Assembly (NCBI RefSeq): GCF_017901135.1
Contig: NZ_CP072801.1
Span: forward strand, 558,001-622,000
Source: Thiothrix litoralis
Lineage (GTDB): Bacteria > Pseudomonadota > Gammaproteobacteria > Thiotrichales > Thiotrichaceae
Reading direction: 5' to 3'
DNA: 64,000 nucleotides
The notes below the pieces were generated by a model. That model was not told the origin of the DNA. It saw only the letters and a list, made by a program, of their open reading frames with translations, and ran no database searches. Below, piece after piece: positions 46,717-57,177 of the stretch. Position numbers and translations under genes: made by a program. Numbering within the stretch: position 1 is the first letter of the stretch; the number at the start of each line of letters is the position of its first letter.

Positions 46717-49700
46717 TTATTGACCATATCCACCCCCACCCGGTGTAGCCACCGTCAGCACATCACCCGCCTCCACCTCCACCTGCGCAATCCCCTCCAG
46801 CGTTTCCAAATAGCCCTCCACCCGCAGCACCCGGTTAACACCGCACTGCCCGTTCCTGCCGCCTGCCATGCCATACGGCGCGACCTTACGATGCCCCGAC
46901 ACAAGGCTCACCGTCATCGGCTCCAGAAAGCGGGTCTTGCGCACCACGCCATCGCCACCGCGCTGCAAGCCTCTGCCGCCAGAATGCGGGCGTATGTGAA
47001 ATGCTTCCAGCCGTACCGGAAAGCGCGTTTCAAGGATTTCCGGGTCAGTCAGGCGCGAATTGGTCATGTGGGTATGCACCGCACTCGCCCCAGCCGCATT
47101 CGCCGTTGCCCCCGCGCCGCCGCACAAGGTTTCGTAATACTGGTGGCGGGCGTTGCCCCAGGTGACGTTGTTCATTGTGCCTTGCGCCGCGCCCATGATG
47201 CCGAGTGCGCCGAATAGCGCATCCACCACGTATTGCGAGGTTTCCACATTGCCCGCCACCACCGCCGCCGGGTATTGCGGGTTCAACATCGAGCCGGGCG
47301 GAATAATGATATTAAGCGGCTTGAGGCAACCTTCGTTGAGCGGGATATTGTCAGCCACCAAACAGCGGAACACGTACAGCACCGCCGCGCGGGTAATCGC
47401 GGTCGGCGCATTCAAATTGCCGGGGTGCTGCGGGCTGGTTCCCGTAAAATCCAGTGTGGCGCACCGGTTTGTTGCATCCACCGTAATCTGCACGCAAATG
47501 CGGCTGCCATCGTCCATGTCATATTGGAAACTGCCATCGCGCAAGCTGCCGATCACGCGCCGCACCGAGGCTTCCGCATTATCCTGCACATGGCGCATGT
47601 AGGCTTGCACGGTCGCTAGCCCCATCTGCCCGATCATGCGCCGCAGTTCGGCTTCGCCGCGAGCACAAGCCGCCAGTTGCGCCTTCAAATCGGCAATGTT
47701 GTAGTCAATATTGCGGGCAGGGAACGCGCCCGAAGCGAGCAGGGCGCGAATGGCCTCCTCACGGAAATGTCCGCCCTCCACCAGTTTGACGTTGGTCAGC
47801 AGGATGCCTTCCTCATCAATCGTGCGGCTTTGTGGCGGAATCGAACCGGGGGTAATCCCGCCCACATCGGCATGATGCCCACGGGTGGCGACGTAGAAAA
47901 TAATCGCATTACCGCTTTCCTCAAACACTGGCTTGACCACGGTAATGTCGGGCAAATGCGTGCCGCCGTGGTAAGGGTCATTGAGCACGAACACATCGCC
48001 CGGCTGCATTGCCCCTGCATTGGCGCTGATCACCGCTTTGATGCTCTCGCTCATGCTGCCCAGATGCACCGGCATATGCGGCGCATTCGCCACCAGATGG
48101 CCAGCCGGGTCGAAGATTGCGCAGGAAAAATCCAGCCGCTCCTTGATATTCACCGACACAGCGGTCTGTTCCAGCACAAAACCCATCTGCTCGGCGATGG
48201 ACATGAACAGGTTGTTGAAGATTTCTAGGCGGATGGGGTCGGGGGCGGAATCGGGTTTTGGGGTGGAAGTCGAATGGTGGGTATCGCGTTCCGCTCCACC
48301 CACCCTACGGTGTTCCATCACCAGATCGCCTTGCTCATTCAATTGCACCGCCCAACCTGGTTCCACAATCACCGTCCCGGTGCTTTCCAAAATAACCGCC
48401 GGGCCAGTAATTGTTTGTCCCACCGTCAAAGCATCCCGTTGGTAAAACGGCGTATCCCGCCATTCCCCCCGCATAAACACAGAATGCCAGGTCTCCCGCT
48501 CTTCACTCCCCCCTTTGCAAAAGGGGGGCTGGGGGGGATTTTCTTTCCCCGCAATGGCTTCAACCTCCAAACTAGCCACAACCACCGCCTTCTCCGCCGC
48601 CACAAACCCAAACCGCTGCCGATGTGCCTCCTCAAACGTCGCCCGAATCGCTGCTGTATCCTCGCCATCCCAAGCCACCAGCAAACTCGAATCCGACCCC
48701 GCATAGCGGCAATGCAGCCGCGTCTCATGCCGCAAATATTCAGTGCTGACGCCTTGCTCCTGGATATGCGCTGCCGTTTCCGCCGCGAGTGTCGCCTGCT
48801 GTTGCTGCAAACCCACCAACATAGTTTCACTCAGCTCCACTTCCACACTCCGCGTCAAAATCTGCCGCACATCCGCCAGCCCCATCCCATACGCCGACAA
48901 CACCCCCGCGAACGGATGCAAAAACACCTTACGCATCCCCAACGCTTCCGCCACCAAGCAAGCATGTTGCCCGCTCGCCCCGCCAAAGCAACACAGCGCA
49001 TACTCACTCACATCATAGCCGCGCTGCACCGAAATCTTCTTGATCGCATTCGCCATATTCTCAACAGCAATCGCCAGAAACCCCTCCGCCACCTGCTCGG
49101 GACTTAGGCTTCGACTACGCTCAGCCAACGGGGACGCTCTTCGTTGGCTGAGCGGAGTCGAAGCCAACTCTGCGAACTTCGCACAAACCGTATCGACATC
49201 CAGCGCTTCCTTGCCTTCCGCCCCGAAAATCTGCGGAAAATACGCCGCCTGCAATTTCCCCAACATCACATTGCAATCGGTAATGGTGAGTTCGCCACCG
49301 CGCCGGTACGCCGCAGGCCCCGGATTCGCCCCGGCAGAGTCGGGTCCGACCCGGAAGCGTTGCCCATCGAAATGCAAAATCGAGCCACCGCCCGCCGCCA
49401 CGGTATGAATCTGCATCATCGGCGCACGAATCCGCGCCCCGGCGATATGGCTTTCCAGCGTGCGTTCGTACTCACCCGCAAAGTGGCACACGTCCGTCGA
49501 CGTACCGCCCATGTCAAAGCCGATCAGCTTGTCGAAACCGGCTGCCTGTGCGGTTTGCACCATGCCGACCACGCCACCGGCAGGCCCCGACAGAATCGCA
49601 TCCTTGCCCTGAAAGTGATCCGCGTGCGTCAACCCGCCGTTGGATTGCATGAAAAACAGCTTGGTGTCCGGCAATTCCCGCGCCACCTGCTCGACATAAC

Positions 49701-50364
49701 GGCGCAGCACGGGTGATAGGTAAGCATCCACCACCGTGGTATCCCCCCGCCCGACAAACTTGATTAACGGGCTAACCGCATGGCTGGTAGAAATCTGGGT
49801 GAAACCGACTTCACGGGCAATCGCTGCCACCCGCGTTTCGTGCTGCGGGTAACGATAAGCGTGCATGAACAGGATCGCCACCGAGCGCAAACCCTTGGCG
49901 TAAGCGGCTTGCAGGGCAGGTCGGATAACCGCCGCATCCGGCGCTTGCAGGATTTCACCGTCGGCCGCGATGCGTTCCTCCACCTCCAGCACGTCGGTGT
50001 AGAGCATTTGCGGCAGTTCGATGTCGAGCGCAAACAGGTGGGGGCGTTGCTGGTAGCCAATGCGCAAGGCATCGCCGAAACCGAGTGTCGTTACCAGCAA
50101 CACGGCTTCGCCCTTGTGTTCCAGCAGCGCATTAGTGGCGACGGTTGTGCCCATGCGTACCGTGTCGATGCGTTCGGTGGGAATCGTTTGCCCCGCCTTC
50201 ACGCCCAGCAAATCGCGGATACCTTGCAGCGCGGCATCGGGGTAACGTTCCGGGTTTTCCGAGAGCAGCTTGTGAGTGCGCCATTCACCCTCGGGTGTGC
50301 GTGCCACGATGTCGGTGAACGTGCCACCACGGTCGATCCAGAATTGCCAGCGCGGGTTGGTCAT
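46717..50364 (-). CDS. Hydantoinase/5-oxoprolinase, fused HyuA-HyuB
   Basis: 1215 residues. ATP-dependent opening of 5-oxoproline or a hydantoin. N-terminal HyuA half: [40 protein letters not shown] and [21 protein letters not shown]-terminal HyuB half from about residue 705: [40 protein letters not shown] and [19 protein letters not shown], ending [16 protein letters not shown]. The start at 50364 removes a 52-residue extension that overlaps the divergent alcohol dehydrogenase. Three palindromic repeats lie in frame, coding for residues about 400-419, 608-620 and 685-696. A fused eukaryote-like oxoprolinase is the best reading; the substrate is not certain. Confidence 0.9.
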   Translation of the reverse strand: MTNPRWQFWIDRGGTFTDIVARTPEGEWRTHKLLSENPERYPDAALQGIRDLLGVKAGQTIPTERIDTVRMGTTVATNALLEHKGEAVLLVTTLGFGDALRIGYQQRPHLFALDIELPQMLYTDVLEVEERIAADGEILQAPDAAVIRPALQAAYAKGLRSVAILFMHAYRYPQHETRVAAIAREVGFTQISTSHAVSPLIKFVGRGDTTVVDAYLSPVLRRYVEQVARELPDTKLFFMQSNGGLTHADHFQGKDAILSGPAGGVVGMVQTAQAAGFDKLIGFDMGGTSTDVCHFAGEYERTLESHIAGARIRAPMMQIHTVAAGGGSILHFDGQRFRVGPDSAGANPGPAAYRRGGELTITDCNVMLGKLQAAYFPQIFGAEGKEALDVDTVCAKFAELASTPLSQRRASPLAERSRSLSPEQVAEGFLAIAVENMANAIKKISVQRGYDVSEYALCCFGGASGQHACLVAEALGMRKVFLHPFAGVLSAYGMGLADVRQILTRSVEVELSETMLVGLQQQQATLAAETAAHIQEQGVSTEYLRHETRLHCRYAGSDSSLLVAWDGEDTAAIRATFEEAHRQRFGFVAAEKAVVVASLEVEAIAGKENPPQPPFCKGGSEERETWHSVFMRGEWRDTPFYQRDALTVGQTITGPAVILESTGTVIVEPGWAVQLNEQGDLVMEHRRVGGAERDTHHSTSTPKPDSAPDPIRLEIFNNLFMSIAEQMGFVLEQTAVSVNIKERLDFSCAIFDPAGHLVANAPHMPVHLGSMSESIKAVISANAGAMQPGDVFVLNDPYHGGTHLPDITVVKPVFEESGNAIIFYVATRGHHADVGGITPGSIPPQSRTIDEEGILLTNVKLVEGGHFREEAIRALLASGAFPARNIDYNIADLKAQLAACARGEAELRRMIGQMGLATVQAYMRHVQDNAEASVRRVIGSLRDGSFQYDMDDGSRICVQITVDATNRCATLDFTGTSPQHPGNLNAPTAITRAAVLYVFRCLVADNIPLNEGCLKPLNIIIPPGSMLNPQYPAAVVAGNVETSQYVVDALFGALGIMGAAQGTMNNVTWGNARHQYYETLCGGAGATANAAGASAVHTHMTNSRLTDPEILETRFPVRLEAFHIRPHSGGRGLQRGGDGVVRKTRFLEPMTVSLVSGHRKVAPYGMAGGRNGQCGVNRVLRVEGYLETLEGIAQVEVEAGDVLTVATPGGGGYGQ
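48276..48310. repeat. Palindromic repeat in frame in the oxoprolinase gene (GGTGGGT type)
   Basis: GGTGGGT and ACCCACC arms around ATCGCGTTCCGCTCC, then CTACGG. Encodes [13 protein letters not shown] in the linker between HyuA and HyuB. The form CGTAGGGTGGGT...ACCCACC is a known type of interspersed repeat in several bacterial lineages. Confidence 0.7.
48505..48541. repeat. Palindromic repeat in frame in the oxoprolinase gene (C6-G6 type)
   Basis: Arms CCCCCCTT and AAGGGGGG followed by CTGGGGGGGATTT. On the coding strand it gives [15 protein letters not shown], a peptide characteristic of this repeat class when it falls inside genes. It lies just before the junction between HyuA and HyuB. 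Confidence 0.85.
49107..49165. repeat. Palindromic repeat in frame in the oxoprolinase gene (24-base arms)
   Basis: Arms of 24 bases (49107-49130 and 49142-49165) match at 23 positions around the loop GGGACGCTCTT. The arm core is CGACTACGCTCAGCC. It encodes the segment [20 protein letters not shown] inside the HyuA half, a stretch that looks unlike the rest of the protein. Confidence 0.92.
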
Positions 50365-50428
50365 ACTGTCTGCTGCTCCAATGCGATAAACTACCCATCT
50401 TTGCACAGCCCAAAACAAGGACGCAAAT

Positions 50429-51628
50429 ATGTCATCACAGCCCGGTTTCCCTGCCTTTGCCATCGCCCGCTTGCCGCGCATCGAATTCGGTGCAGGTGCT
50501 CTTCGTAAACTACCCGCCATTGCTGCTCAGTACGGCAAACGTTTGCTGATTATTACGGGCGCAAGTTCTTTCACCGCTTCTGAGGCGGGCAAAACCCTGT
50601 TCACCGCATTGCAAGCGGCAGGTTTTACCTGGGAAATTTGCCGCGTAACGCATGAGCCTTCCCCGCACTGGGTGGATGAAACCGTGGCAGGTCTGCAAGG
50701 CGATAGCTTCGATGCCGTGATCGGTATTGGCGGCGGTAGTCCGCTGGATGCCGCTAAAGCTGTCGCGGGTTTACTCAAACCGGGCAATTCGGTAATGGAT
50801 CATCTCGAAGGCGTTGGCCCTGAATTGCCCTATCAAGGCTCCTCCACGCCATTCATTGCCGTGCCGACGACGGCGGGAACGGGTTCCGAGGCGACCAAAA
50901 ACGCGGTGCTTTCTGTGTCGGGCGAACACGGTTTCAAGAAATCCTTCCGCGACGACAAGCTGGTGGCGGAATATGCCATCATCGACCCGGATTTGCTGGC
51001 CACTTGCCCGCCCGCGCAGATTGCAGCCAATGGCATGGATGCTTTCACGCAACTGATGGAAGCCTACGTTTCTACCCGCTCCAACCCGTTGACTGATGCG
51101 TTGGCGCTGGCGGGGATGGAGGCGGTGCGGGATAGCTTGCTGGCGTTTTACCGTGATCCGGCGGATAGCGTTGCGCGTGGCAAAATGGCTTACGCCTCGC
51201 TGCTGTCGGGGATTTGTCTGGCGCAAACGGGTCTTGGCTCGGTGCATGGTGTGGTTGCCCCGTTGGGCGCATTCCACCCGATTGGGCATGGCGTCGGCTG
51301 CGGCATGTTGGTCACAGAAGCCACTCGCCTGAATATTGATCTGCTGGAAGCACGCGATGCGGATAGCCCAGCATTGGCAAAATATACTGCCATCGGCAAG
51401 TTGTTCCGGGGGCGTAGTCACGTTGATCCAGTAGGAGCGCGAGTATTCGTGATTCACACGCTGGAAACGTGGGCGAAACACCTTCATCTGCCACGCTTGT
51501 CCAACTTCGGGGTGACGGAGGCGGATATTCCGAAACTCGTGGCGAATTCACGCGGTTCCAGCATGAAAACCAACCCGGTTGAGCTGACGGACAGTGATAT
51601 TGCCAACCTGATTCGAGCCTGCTTATGA
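50429..51628 (+). CDS. Iron-containing alcohol dehydrogenase
   Basis: 399 residues, group III alcohol dehydrogenase. NAD-binding [18 protein letters not shown], family signature segment [17 protein letters not shown], and metal ligands Asp/His in [14 protein letters not shown] and [14 protein letters not shown]. The substrate is unknown. It is divergent from the oxoprolinase with about 64 bases between starts and overlaps the next gene by 4 bases. Confidence 0.92.
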   Translation: MSSQPGFPAFAIARLPRIEFGAGALRKLPAIAAQYGKRLLIITGASSFTASEAGKTLFTALQAAGFTWEICRVTHEPSPHWVDETVAGLQGDSFDAVIGIGGGSPLDAAKAVAGLLKPGNSVMDHLEGVGPELPYQGSSTPFIAVPTTAGTGSEATKNAVLSVSGEHGFKKSFRDDKLVAEYAIIDPDLLATCPPAQIAANGMDAFTQLMEAYVSTRSNPLTDALALAGMEAVRDSLLAFYRDPADSVARGKMAYASLLSGICLAQTGLGSVHGVVAPLGAFHPIGHGVGCGMLVTEATRLNIDLLEARDADSPALAKYTAIGKLFRGRSHVDPVGARVFVIHTLETWAKHLHLPRLSNFGVTEADIPKLVANSRGSSMKTNPVELTDSDIANLIRACL

Positions 51629-52263
51629 GTACACAGCGAATTTTGCTACCCGCGAGTCTGGTGCAGCATCAGCAAGCCTTGCGCCAATGCACCTTGTGCC
51701 CGCAGATGATCGGCCCGGTGATTACTGGGGAGGCGGTATTGTCACCGGTCATGTCGATCGGGCAAGCGCCGGGTATCCACGAAGCCAAGGTCATGCGCCC
51801 CTTCGGTTGGACAGCAGGCAAAACCTTGTTCAAGTGGTTCGAGGGCATCGGGCTGGATGAAGCTGCTTTTCGTCAACGGGTTTACATGGCGGCGGTATGC
51901 CGTTGTTTTCCGGGTAAGCATCCGAAAGGCGGCGACCGTGTGCCATCGGCTGAGGAAGTTGCCAACTGTTCGCGTTGGTTGCAGGCTGAAATCCGGCTGT
52001 TGCGCCCACAACTGATCATCCTGATTGGCAAGCTGGCGATTAACCAGTTTCTGGTGGCAAAAAAGCTGGATGAGGTGGTGGGAAAGTGCCATCGCACCGT
52101 CATTGAGGGGCGTGAGGTGGATTTGTTGCCGCTGCCGCACCCTTCCGGTCTATCGACATGGCCACGGATGGAGCCGGGTAAAACGTTGTTGCAGGATGCG
52201 CTGCAAGTCATGGCAGCACACCCCGCTTGGCTTAGTTTACTGGATGTTGAAAGCCGAGAGTAA
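51625..52263 (+). CDS. Uracil-DNA glycosylase superfamily protein
   Basis: 212 residues. Motif A-like MSIGQAPGIHEAKVMRPFGW with TAGKTLFKWFEGIG and the second motif LLPLPHPSGLSTW agree with family 4/5-type uracil-DNA glycosylases. A CxxC pair (CTLCPQM) and two further cysteines (AVCRCFP) could bind an iron-sulfur cluster as in family 4, though spacing is not the classical one. Gln replaces the usual Glu in the GEAPG motif. Its end overlaps the convergent bamB by about 27 bases. Confidence 0.82.
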   Translation: MSTQRILLPASLVQHQQALRQCTLCPQMIGPVITGEAVLSPVMSIGQAPGIHEAKVMRPFGWTAGKTLFKWFEGIGLDEAAFRQRVYMAAVCRCFPGKHPKGGDRVPSAEEVANCSRWLQAEIRLLRPQLIILIGKLAINQFLVAKKLDEVVGKCHRTVIEGREVDLLPLPHPSGLSTWPRMEPGKTLLQDALQVMAAHPAWLSLLDVESRE

Positions 52264-53397
52264 CCCGGACTTACCCAGTGTGTAGACCGTATTGCCGTCT
52301 TTTACAGGGGCGACGGTATAGCCTGATTTATCACCTTGTACGCGGGCGGCGATTTGCCCGTTGCTGGTATTGACCCAATGCAAATAGCCTTGGTAGTCGC
52401 CAACCACGAGGAATTGACCCAGTAAGGTTGGGGCAGTGGGTTGGCGGCGTTCGAGGTCGTCCAGTTTCCAGACTGGGTTGCCACTGAGTGGTTCGAGCTT
52501 CCAGACATCACCGGCATCGTTGCTGGTGTACAGGCCGTTAGGGTCAGCATCCACGCCAGTATAACTGGAGTAGGGGGCTGCCCACGCTACGTTGCCGTCG
52601 CGCATATTGATTCCAGCAATGCGTCCGTTGTAGCTGGCGGCAAACAGTGCTTCGCCGAGGGCTTTCATTTCGCCGTCTACGTCGGTCATGCGGTCGAGGT
52701 CGCTGCTGCCGCGTGGCACGGAAAGGGTAACTTCCCACAAGCCTTTGCCGGATTGCATGTCGAAAGCAGTGACGACACCGTTGTCGAATCCCGCAATGAC
52801 CATGCCGCCCACTACCAGTGGGGTGCTTGCACCGCGTAGGGACAGCGTTGGGCTTTTACGTTCCTGCTGCCAGAGACGCTGACCTGTTTTTACCGCTAAC
52901 CCTTGCAGGTTGCCGTCGCCGGTACGGAAGGCGACGATGCCGTTTTTGGCCGGGGATACCGCAAGGACTTCGCTGCCTAGCGGGGTGCTCCAGAGGACTT
53001 TGCCGGTTTGTCGATCCAGCGCGATGGCATTGCCTTTGTCAGTGCCGAGGAACACGCCGCCTTCGCCGCTGCTGACGCCGCCGGTGACTGTGCCATCCAC
53101 GGTGGTTTGCCAGATGCGCCCGCCATTGACTTTGCTCCATGCACTGGCGGAACTGCCACCGGCAACCAGCACGGCGCTTTCATCGATTTGCGGGTGAATC
53201 CGCACGTAGTCTTTGCCAGCACCACTGCCCGTGCTGACTTGCCATAAAGTGCGCACATTTGCCGTCGGCTTGAGTTCTTTCAAGGCTTTGGGCGGTGTGC
53301 CAGTGTTGGCTGGCATGACGGCTGAAGTCATTTGTGAAAATGTGCTGCAACCCGATAGGGCAAGAGCCATCAGCAAGGCAGTGGTAGTGTGTTTCAT
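52237..53397 (-). CDS. bamB: Outer membrane protein assembly factor BamB
   Basis: 386 residues. Lipoprotein signal with lipobox LALSGCS after MKHTTTALLM, then an eight-bladed beta-propeller of PQQ-type repeats, for example TDKGNAIALDRQTGKVLWST and GFDNGVVTAFDMQSGKGLWE. It assists the BamA complex in folding outer membrane beta-barrels. The start at 53397 is chosen because it gives the lipoprotein signal. Placed directly after yfgM as in most gammaproteobacteria, but der does not follow it. Confidence 0.95.
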   Translation of the reverse strand: MKHTTTALLMALALSGCSTFSQMTSAVMPANTGTPPKALKELKPTANVRTLWQVSTGSGAGKDYVRIHPQIDESAVLVAGGSSASAWSKVNGGRIWQTTVDGTVTGGVSSGEGGVFLGTDKGNAIALDRQTGKVLWSTPLGSEVLAVSPAKNGIVAFRTGDGNLQGLAVKTGQRLWQQERKSPTLSLRGASTPLVVGGMVIAGFDNGVVTAFDMQSGKGLWEVTLSVPRGSSDLDRMTDVDGEMKALGEALFAASYNGRIAGINMRDGNVAWAAPYSSYTGVDADPNGLYTSNDAGDVWKLEPLSGNPVWKLDDLERRQPTAPTLLGQFLVVGDYQGYLHWVNTSNGQIAARVQGDKSGYTVAPVKDGNTVYTLGKSGLLSAFNIQ

Positions 53398-53407
53398 GGT
53401 GTCCTTT

Positions 53408-54034
53408 TTAGCTTCCTTTACCCAGATTGTCACGTTTCAGCTTGATGAGTTCGTTGGCGTTACCACCGGCACTTAACATCGCTTTATCGTAAGCTGCACG
53501 CGCTTCGATGGGTTTGTTTTGGACGACGTATATATCGCCTTTGAGTTCATCGATCAGTGGCTGGTAGGCTACGGGGTAAGTTTGGTTAGTGAGTTTCAGC
53601 GCTTCATCGACTATTTTCATGGCGATGAATACCCGTGCAAGACGAATGCTGGCAAGATTTTTGAAGTCAGTTTCTTTGCTGTTGTCGATGACCCAACGTA
53701 GTGCAGTGACTGCCGGTTGGTATTCACCTTTTTCAGCGTAGTACTGAGCGGCTTTCATGGTGGCAATCGCGGCATACGGGGTGGAAGCATAGTTGTTCTG
53801 TAGTGTTTGAATATCGGGTTGTGCCTGTTCTAACGATGTTTCACTGGCTTTATCGACTTTGGCATACAGTGCAGAGGCTTCAGCAGCGGTGTTTATCTGA
53901 TAGTCTTTCCAGTACTGCCAGCCAAACATACCACCGATGGCGAGGGTGATCCCGGCAATGACGGACGTGCCGTTCTCTTTCCACCAGTTTTTAAGGTCTT
54001 CGACTTTTTCGTCGTCAGTTTTGTAATCAGACAT
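53408..54034 (-). CDS. yfgM: YfgM-like tetratricopeptide membrane protein
   Basis: 208 residues. N-terminal DEKVEDLKNWWKENGTSVIA, one membrane segment (GITLAIGGMFGWQYW), then periplasmic TPR helices such as TMKAAQYYAEKGEYQPAVTA. YfgM associates with SecYEG and periplasmic chaperones (family knowledge). It sits between hisS and bamB as in the conserved cluster. Confidence 0.92.
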   Translation of the reverse strand: MSDYKTDDEKVEDLKNWWKENGTSVIAGITLAIGGMFGWQYWKDYQINTAAEASALYAKVDKASETSLEQAQPDIQTLQNNYASTPYAAIATMKAAQYYAEKGEYQPAVTALRWVIDNSKETDFKNLASIRLARVFIAMKIVDEALKLTNQTYPVAYQPLIDELKGDIYVVQNKPIEARAAYDKAMLSAGGNANELIKLKRDNLGKGS

Positions 54035-54065
54035 CAGTTTGCCCCTGAATTTAGCTTATTTACGG

Positions 54066-55352
54066 TTAGTTTTGTTGTGTTTTTTCAAGAAAAACGGAAA
54101 GTTGTTGTGCCACTTGGCTGAGCGGAAGGGTAATCTGCTCCCCGCCATCACGCAAGGGTTTGAGGCCGATTTCACCGCGTTCCACTTCGTTTTCACCCAG
54201 AATCAGCGCGAAACGGGCGTTGGATTTGTCGGCGCGTTTCATTTGGGTTTTGAAGCTGCCTTCGCCGCCATTGCTGGTCAGGCACAGTGCTGGCAGAGCA
54301 TCGCGCAGGGTTTCTGCCAAGGCCAGGCCGGTTTGGATGGCGGTTTTGCCTGCCATAATGAGGAAAGCATCCGGCGCGGTGACGGGTGTGGCAATGCCTT
54401 GGGTTTCCAGCAGCAGGATCAGGCGTTCCATGCCCATGCCGAAGCCGACGCCGGGGGTCGGTTTGCCGCCCAGTTGTTCGACCAGACCGTCATAACGCCC
54501 GCCTGCACACACGGTGCTTTGTGCGCCGAGGTCGTCCGTTACCCATTCAAATACCATGTGGGTGTAGTAATCCAGCCCGCGTACCAGCCGTGGGTTGACT
54601 TCGTAGGCAATGCCCATGCCATCCAGCAAGGCGCACAGCATGGCGAAGTGCTCGCGGGAAACGTCATCCAAATGGTCGTGGAGGCTGGGTGCAGCGGCTA
54701 CGATGTCTTTCAGGTCGGGGTTTTTGGTATCCAGAATCCGTAGCGGGTTGGTGTGCAAGCGGCGTTTGGAATCTTCATCCAGCTTATCGTGATGCGCGGA
54801 AAAGTACTCGACCAGCAAGTCGCGGTAAGCGTGACGTGAGGCAGGTGTGCCGAGTGTGTTGATTTCTAGGCGTAGGTTGCGCAGGCCGAGGGTTTTCCAC
54901 AAACGGGCAGTCAGGGCAATCAGTTCGGCGTCGATATCTGGCCCCGGCATTCCGAAGGCTTCCACGCCGATCTGGTGAAATTGGCGGTAGCGGCCTTTTT
55001 GCGGACGTTCGTGGCGGAACATCGGGCCGGTATACCACAGGCGTTGCTGCTGGTTGTGTAACAGACCGTGTTGGATACCGGCGCGGATGCAGCCTGCCGT
55101 GCCTTCCGGGCGCAAACTCAGGCTGTCATCGTTACGGTCGGCGAAGGTGTACATTTCCTTCTCAACGATGTCGGTGACTTCGCCCACGGCTCGTGAGAAC
55201 AGGTCAGTCTGTTCCACGATAGGCATACGGATTTCGCTGTAGCCATAGCGGTGCAGCAACTGACGAGCAGTGCTTTCGAGGTATTGCCATACGGGGGTAG
55301 CATCAGGGAGTATGTCGTTCATGCCCCGGATGGATTGAATGTTTTTGCTCAT
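54066..55352 (-). CDS. hisS: Histidyl-tRNA synthetase
   Basis: 428 residues, class II synthetase. Motifs: [10 protein letters not shown] near the N-terminus, motif 2 region [16 protein letters not shown] and [20 protein letters not shown], and the histidine-specific [20 protein letters not shown] and [15 protein letters not shown]. Anticodon-binding domain at the C-terminus. Start 2 bases after rodZ. Confidence 0.97.
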   Translation of the reverse strand: MSKNIQSIRGMNDILPDATPVWQYLESTARQLLHRYGYSEIRMPIVEQTDLFSRAVGEVTDIVEKEMYTFADRNDDSLSLRPEGTAGCIRAGIQHGLLHNQQQRLWYTGPMFRHERPQKGRYRQFHQIGVEAFGMPGPDIDAELIALTARLWKTLGLRNLRLEINTLGTPASRHAYRDLLVEYFSAHHDKLDEDSKRRLHTNPLRILDTKNPDLKDIVAAAPSLHDHLDDVSREHFAMLCALLDGMGIAYEVNPRLVRGLDYYTHMVFEWVTDDLGAQSTVCAGGRYDGLVEQLGGKPTPGVGFGMGMERLILLLETQGIATPVTAPDAFLIMAGKTAIQTGLALAETLRDALPALCLTSNGGEGSFKTQMKRADKSNARFALILGENEVERGEIGLKPLRDGGEQITLPLSQVAQQLSVFLEKTQQN

Positions 55353-55354
55353 GC

Positions 55355-56416
55355 TTACTCGACTCTAAAACGGGCAACACTGCCTTTGGTGTGCGGTGCC
55401 AAATCAAACGGCTGACCGTTGACAAAAATTTTCACGCCGGGGGCATTGCCAATTTTGACGTTCAGGGGGGGTGTTGCCTTGAATTCTTTGATATTGCCAG
55501 CGGTGTTGAGTGACTCGAACAAGGTTTTTTTGTCCTCACCCTTGATCTGCATCCACACTTCTTCGGTGAACTCCATGCGGATGCTGATTTCGCCCGGTGT
55601 CAGTGCTGTTGCGGCGGCATCGGCGGCGGCATCGGTAGCAGCGATGCTCGTGTCTGCTGCTGGCGCGGCAGCGGCGCTTGCTGGTGCGGTTGTTGGTTCA
55701 GGTGCAGCGGTCGGTGTTTCCGGGGTAACCGCAGTTGTATCAGCCGTGGTTGCGGTAGCTGCGGTATCTTGTGTGCTGCTAGCAGACGCCTGTTCCGCAG
55801 GGGGGGCTGGTGTAGCAGCGGCTGCCGCTGCCTGTTGTTGCGCTTGCTGAGCCGCCTGATCTTTTTCCTGTTCCATGGCTTTTTTCTGGGCAACGTAGGC
55901 TTCCATCGCTGAGGGTGGGCGTGGTACGTCAGGCGGGTTAGTCTGTGCGGAGAAGGATGACCATGTATGGTCTGCCCAGTTGCGTACCCCCGGAATCGTG
56001 GAAAACAGTCCCAGTAGCAATACCAATGCCCCAAAACCGATAAATTTCAGGGTAGAGGTTGAGATGGCAGGTTGCGCCACTTTATTCAGCGGGCGAGCCG
56101 GGGCAAAGTGATGGGCAATCTCATCAGGCTTCGCGCCACGTAAGGCTTCATAGGTGCGGATAAGTTCCTTGGCATCCATATCAGCCAGTTTGGAGTAACC
56201 GCGCAAGTAGCCACGCACATAGGGTGGCTCGGGTAAATGGGCGAAGTCTTCGGTTTCCAATGCCCGCAGGATATGGGTAGACAGGTGTAACTCTTCGGCT
56301 GCCTGCTCAATGTCAAGGCCAGCTTTCTCACGGCACTCTGCCAGTTTGATGGTCAGGTCGCCCGGCTGTACGGCAGAAGATGTCCTTTCTTCGACTGAGG
56401 TGGCTGTCTCTGTCAC
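55355..56416 (-). CDS. rodZ: RodZ-like cytoskeletal protein (HTH + DUF4115)
   Basis: 353 residues. Cytoplasmic XRE-like HTH ([40 protein letters not shown]), one membrane segment ([20 protein letters not shown]), a long Ala/Thr/Pro linker (about residues 185-260) and a C-terminal DUF4115 domain ([20 protein letters not shown]). Links MreB to the membrane for cell shape. The start is a GTG at 56416 preceded by GGAGG; the reading frame continues upstream to 56437 only with a TTG. Confidence 0.92.
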   Translation of the reverse strand: MTETATSVEERTSSAVQPGDLTIKLAECREKAGLDIEQAAEELHLSTHILRALETEDFAHLPEPPYVRGYLRGYSKLADMDAKELIRTYEALRGAKPDEIAHHFAPARPLNKVAQPAISTSTLKFIGFGALVLLLGLFSTIPGVRNWADHTWSSFSAQTNPPDVPRPPSAMEAYVAQKKAMEQEKDQAAQQAQQQAAAAAATPAPPAEQASASSTQDTAATATTADTTAVTPETPTAAPEPTTAPASAAAAPAADTSIAATDAAADAAATALTPGEISIRMEFTEEVWMQIKGEDKKTLFESLNTAGNIKEFKATPPLNVKIGNAPGVKIFVNGQPFDLAPHTKGSVARFRVE

Positions 56417-56433
56417 GTGTCCTCCAATTATTA

Positions 56434-57171
56434 TCAATTAATTTGACTGGCAGCTTTGCTGTCAGGGAATTTTTCCCGCAGCTCAATTGCACAGGCATCC
56501 GCTTTATCCGCTTCATTTAAACGTGTTTGCACCTGATAACACAGCAGCAGGCTGTCCGGGGTTGCAGGCGCACTGTCATTATAGCGGTAAAGGAATGCTT
56601 CTGCTTTGGCAGACTCACCTTTTTCGTAGTGCAGTCTGGCTAGCTGGTAAAGGGCCGCCGGGAAGCGATTATTTTTTTCCAGTGCTTGCCGGAAATACGT
56701 TTCAGCTTGGGTAGCATTGCCGGTCTTTTTGACGCAAATGCCTGCATTTGTATAAGCAAATTCAGGGGTTTTATAGAGCGGGTCACTGAGCGACTTCAAA
56801 AAAGCACTTTCTGCTTCGGCGTATTTGCCGGTATGGCATAAGTAAGATCCATAGTTATTCAACAAGTTGGGGTCTTTAGGGGTAATTCCTAATGCTTTGC
56901 GGAAGTGTTTGCCTGCCTTATCATCATCACCCAGCCGTTCCTGCAACAAGGCATAATAGTGGTTGGCAGGGGCGGAATTGGGTTCTTGCGCCAAGGCTTT
57001 TTTCAGGTTCATGCTGGCTAAATCCAGCCGACCTTTTTGCAAGTAGCCAACCCCTAACTGGGTGTAATAACTACCAGCCTTATCGCTTTCGGAAGAGGAA
57101 GATGTGTTTGAGCAGCCCCCTGTGATACTGCCCATTAACAGAAGAAAAAAAGCATATTTTATTATTTTCAT
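56434..57171 (-). CDS. pilF: Type IV pilus biogenesis/stability lipoprotein PilF (PilW)
   Basis: 245 residues. Lipobox ITGGCSN after the signal AFFLLLMGS, then six TPR-like repeats, for example LGVGYLQKGRLDLASMNLKK and YGSYLCHTGKYAEAESAFLK. It pilots the PilQ secretin to the outer membrane. Located between rlmN and rodZ as in Pseudomonas, which supports the name. Confidence 0.93.
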   Translation of the reverse strand: MKIIKYAFFLLLMGSITGGCSNTSSSSESDKAGSYYTQLGVGYLQKGRLDLASMNLKKALAQEPNSAPANHYYALLQERLGDDDKAGKHFRKALGITPKDPNLLNNYGSYLCHTGKYAEAESAFLKSLSDPLYKTPEFAYTNAGICVKKTGNATQAETYFRQALEKNNRFPAALYQLARLHYEKGESAKAEAFLYRYNDSAPATPDSLLLCYQVQTRLNEADKADACAIELREKFPDSKAASQIN

Positions 57172-57177
57172 TGTTCA

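Noticed and set aside
50365-50520. Upstream extension of the oxoprolinase gene
   Set aside because: It overlaps the divergent alcohol dehydrogenase start, and homologues begin at the [10 protein letters not shown] region; the ATG at 50364 fits.
51420-51460. GTAGGAGCGCGAGTATTCGT as a REP unit inside the alcohol dehydrogenase
   Set aside because: There is no matching arm, and the encoded residues fit the conserved C-terminal region of the enzyme.
55600-55860. Repetitive Ala/Thr/Pro codons in rodZ that look like a tandem repeat
   Set aside because: No fixed repeat unit; this is the low-complexity periplasmic linker usual in RodZ.
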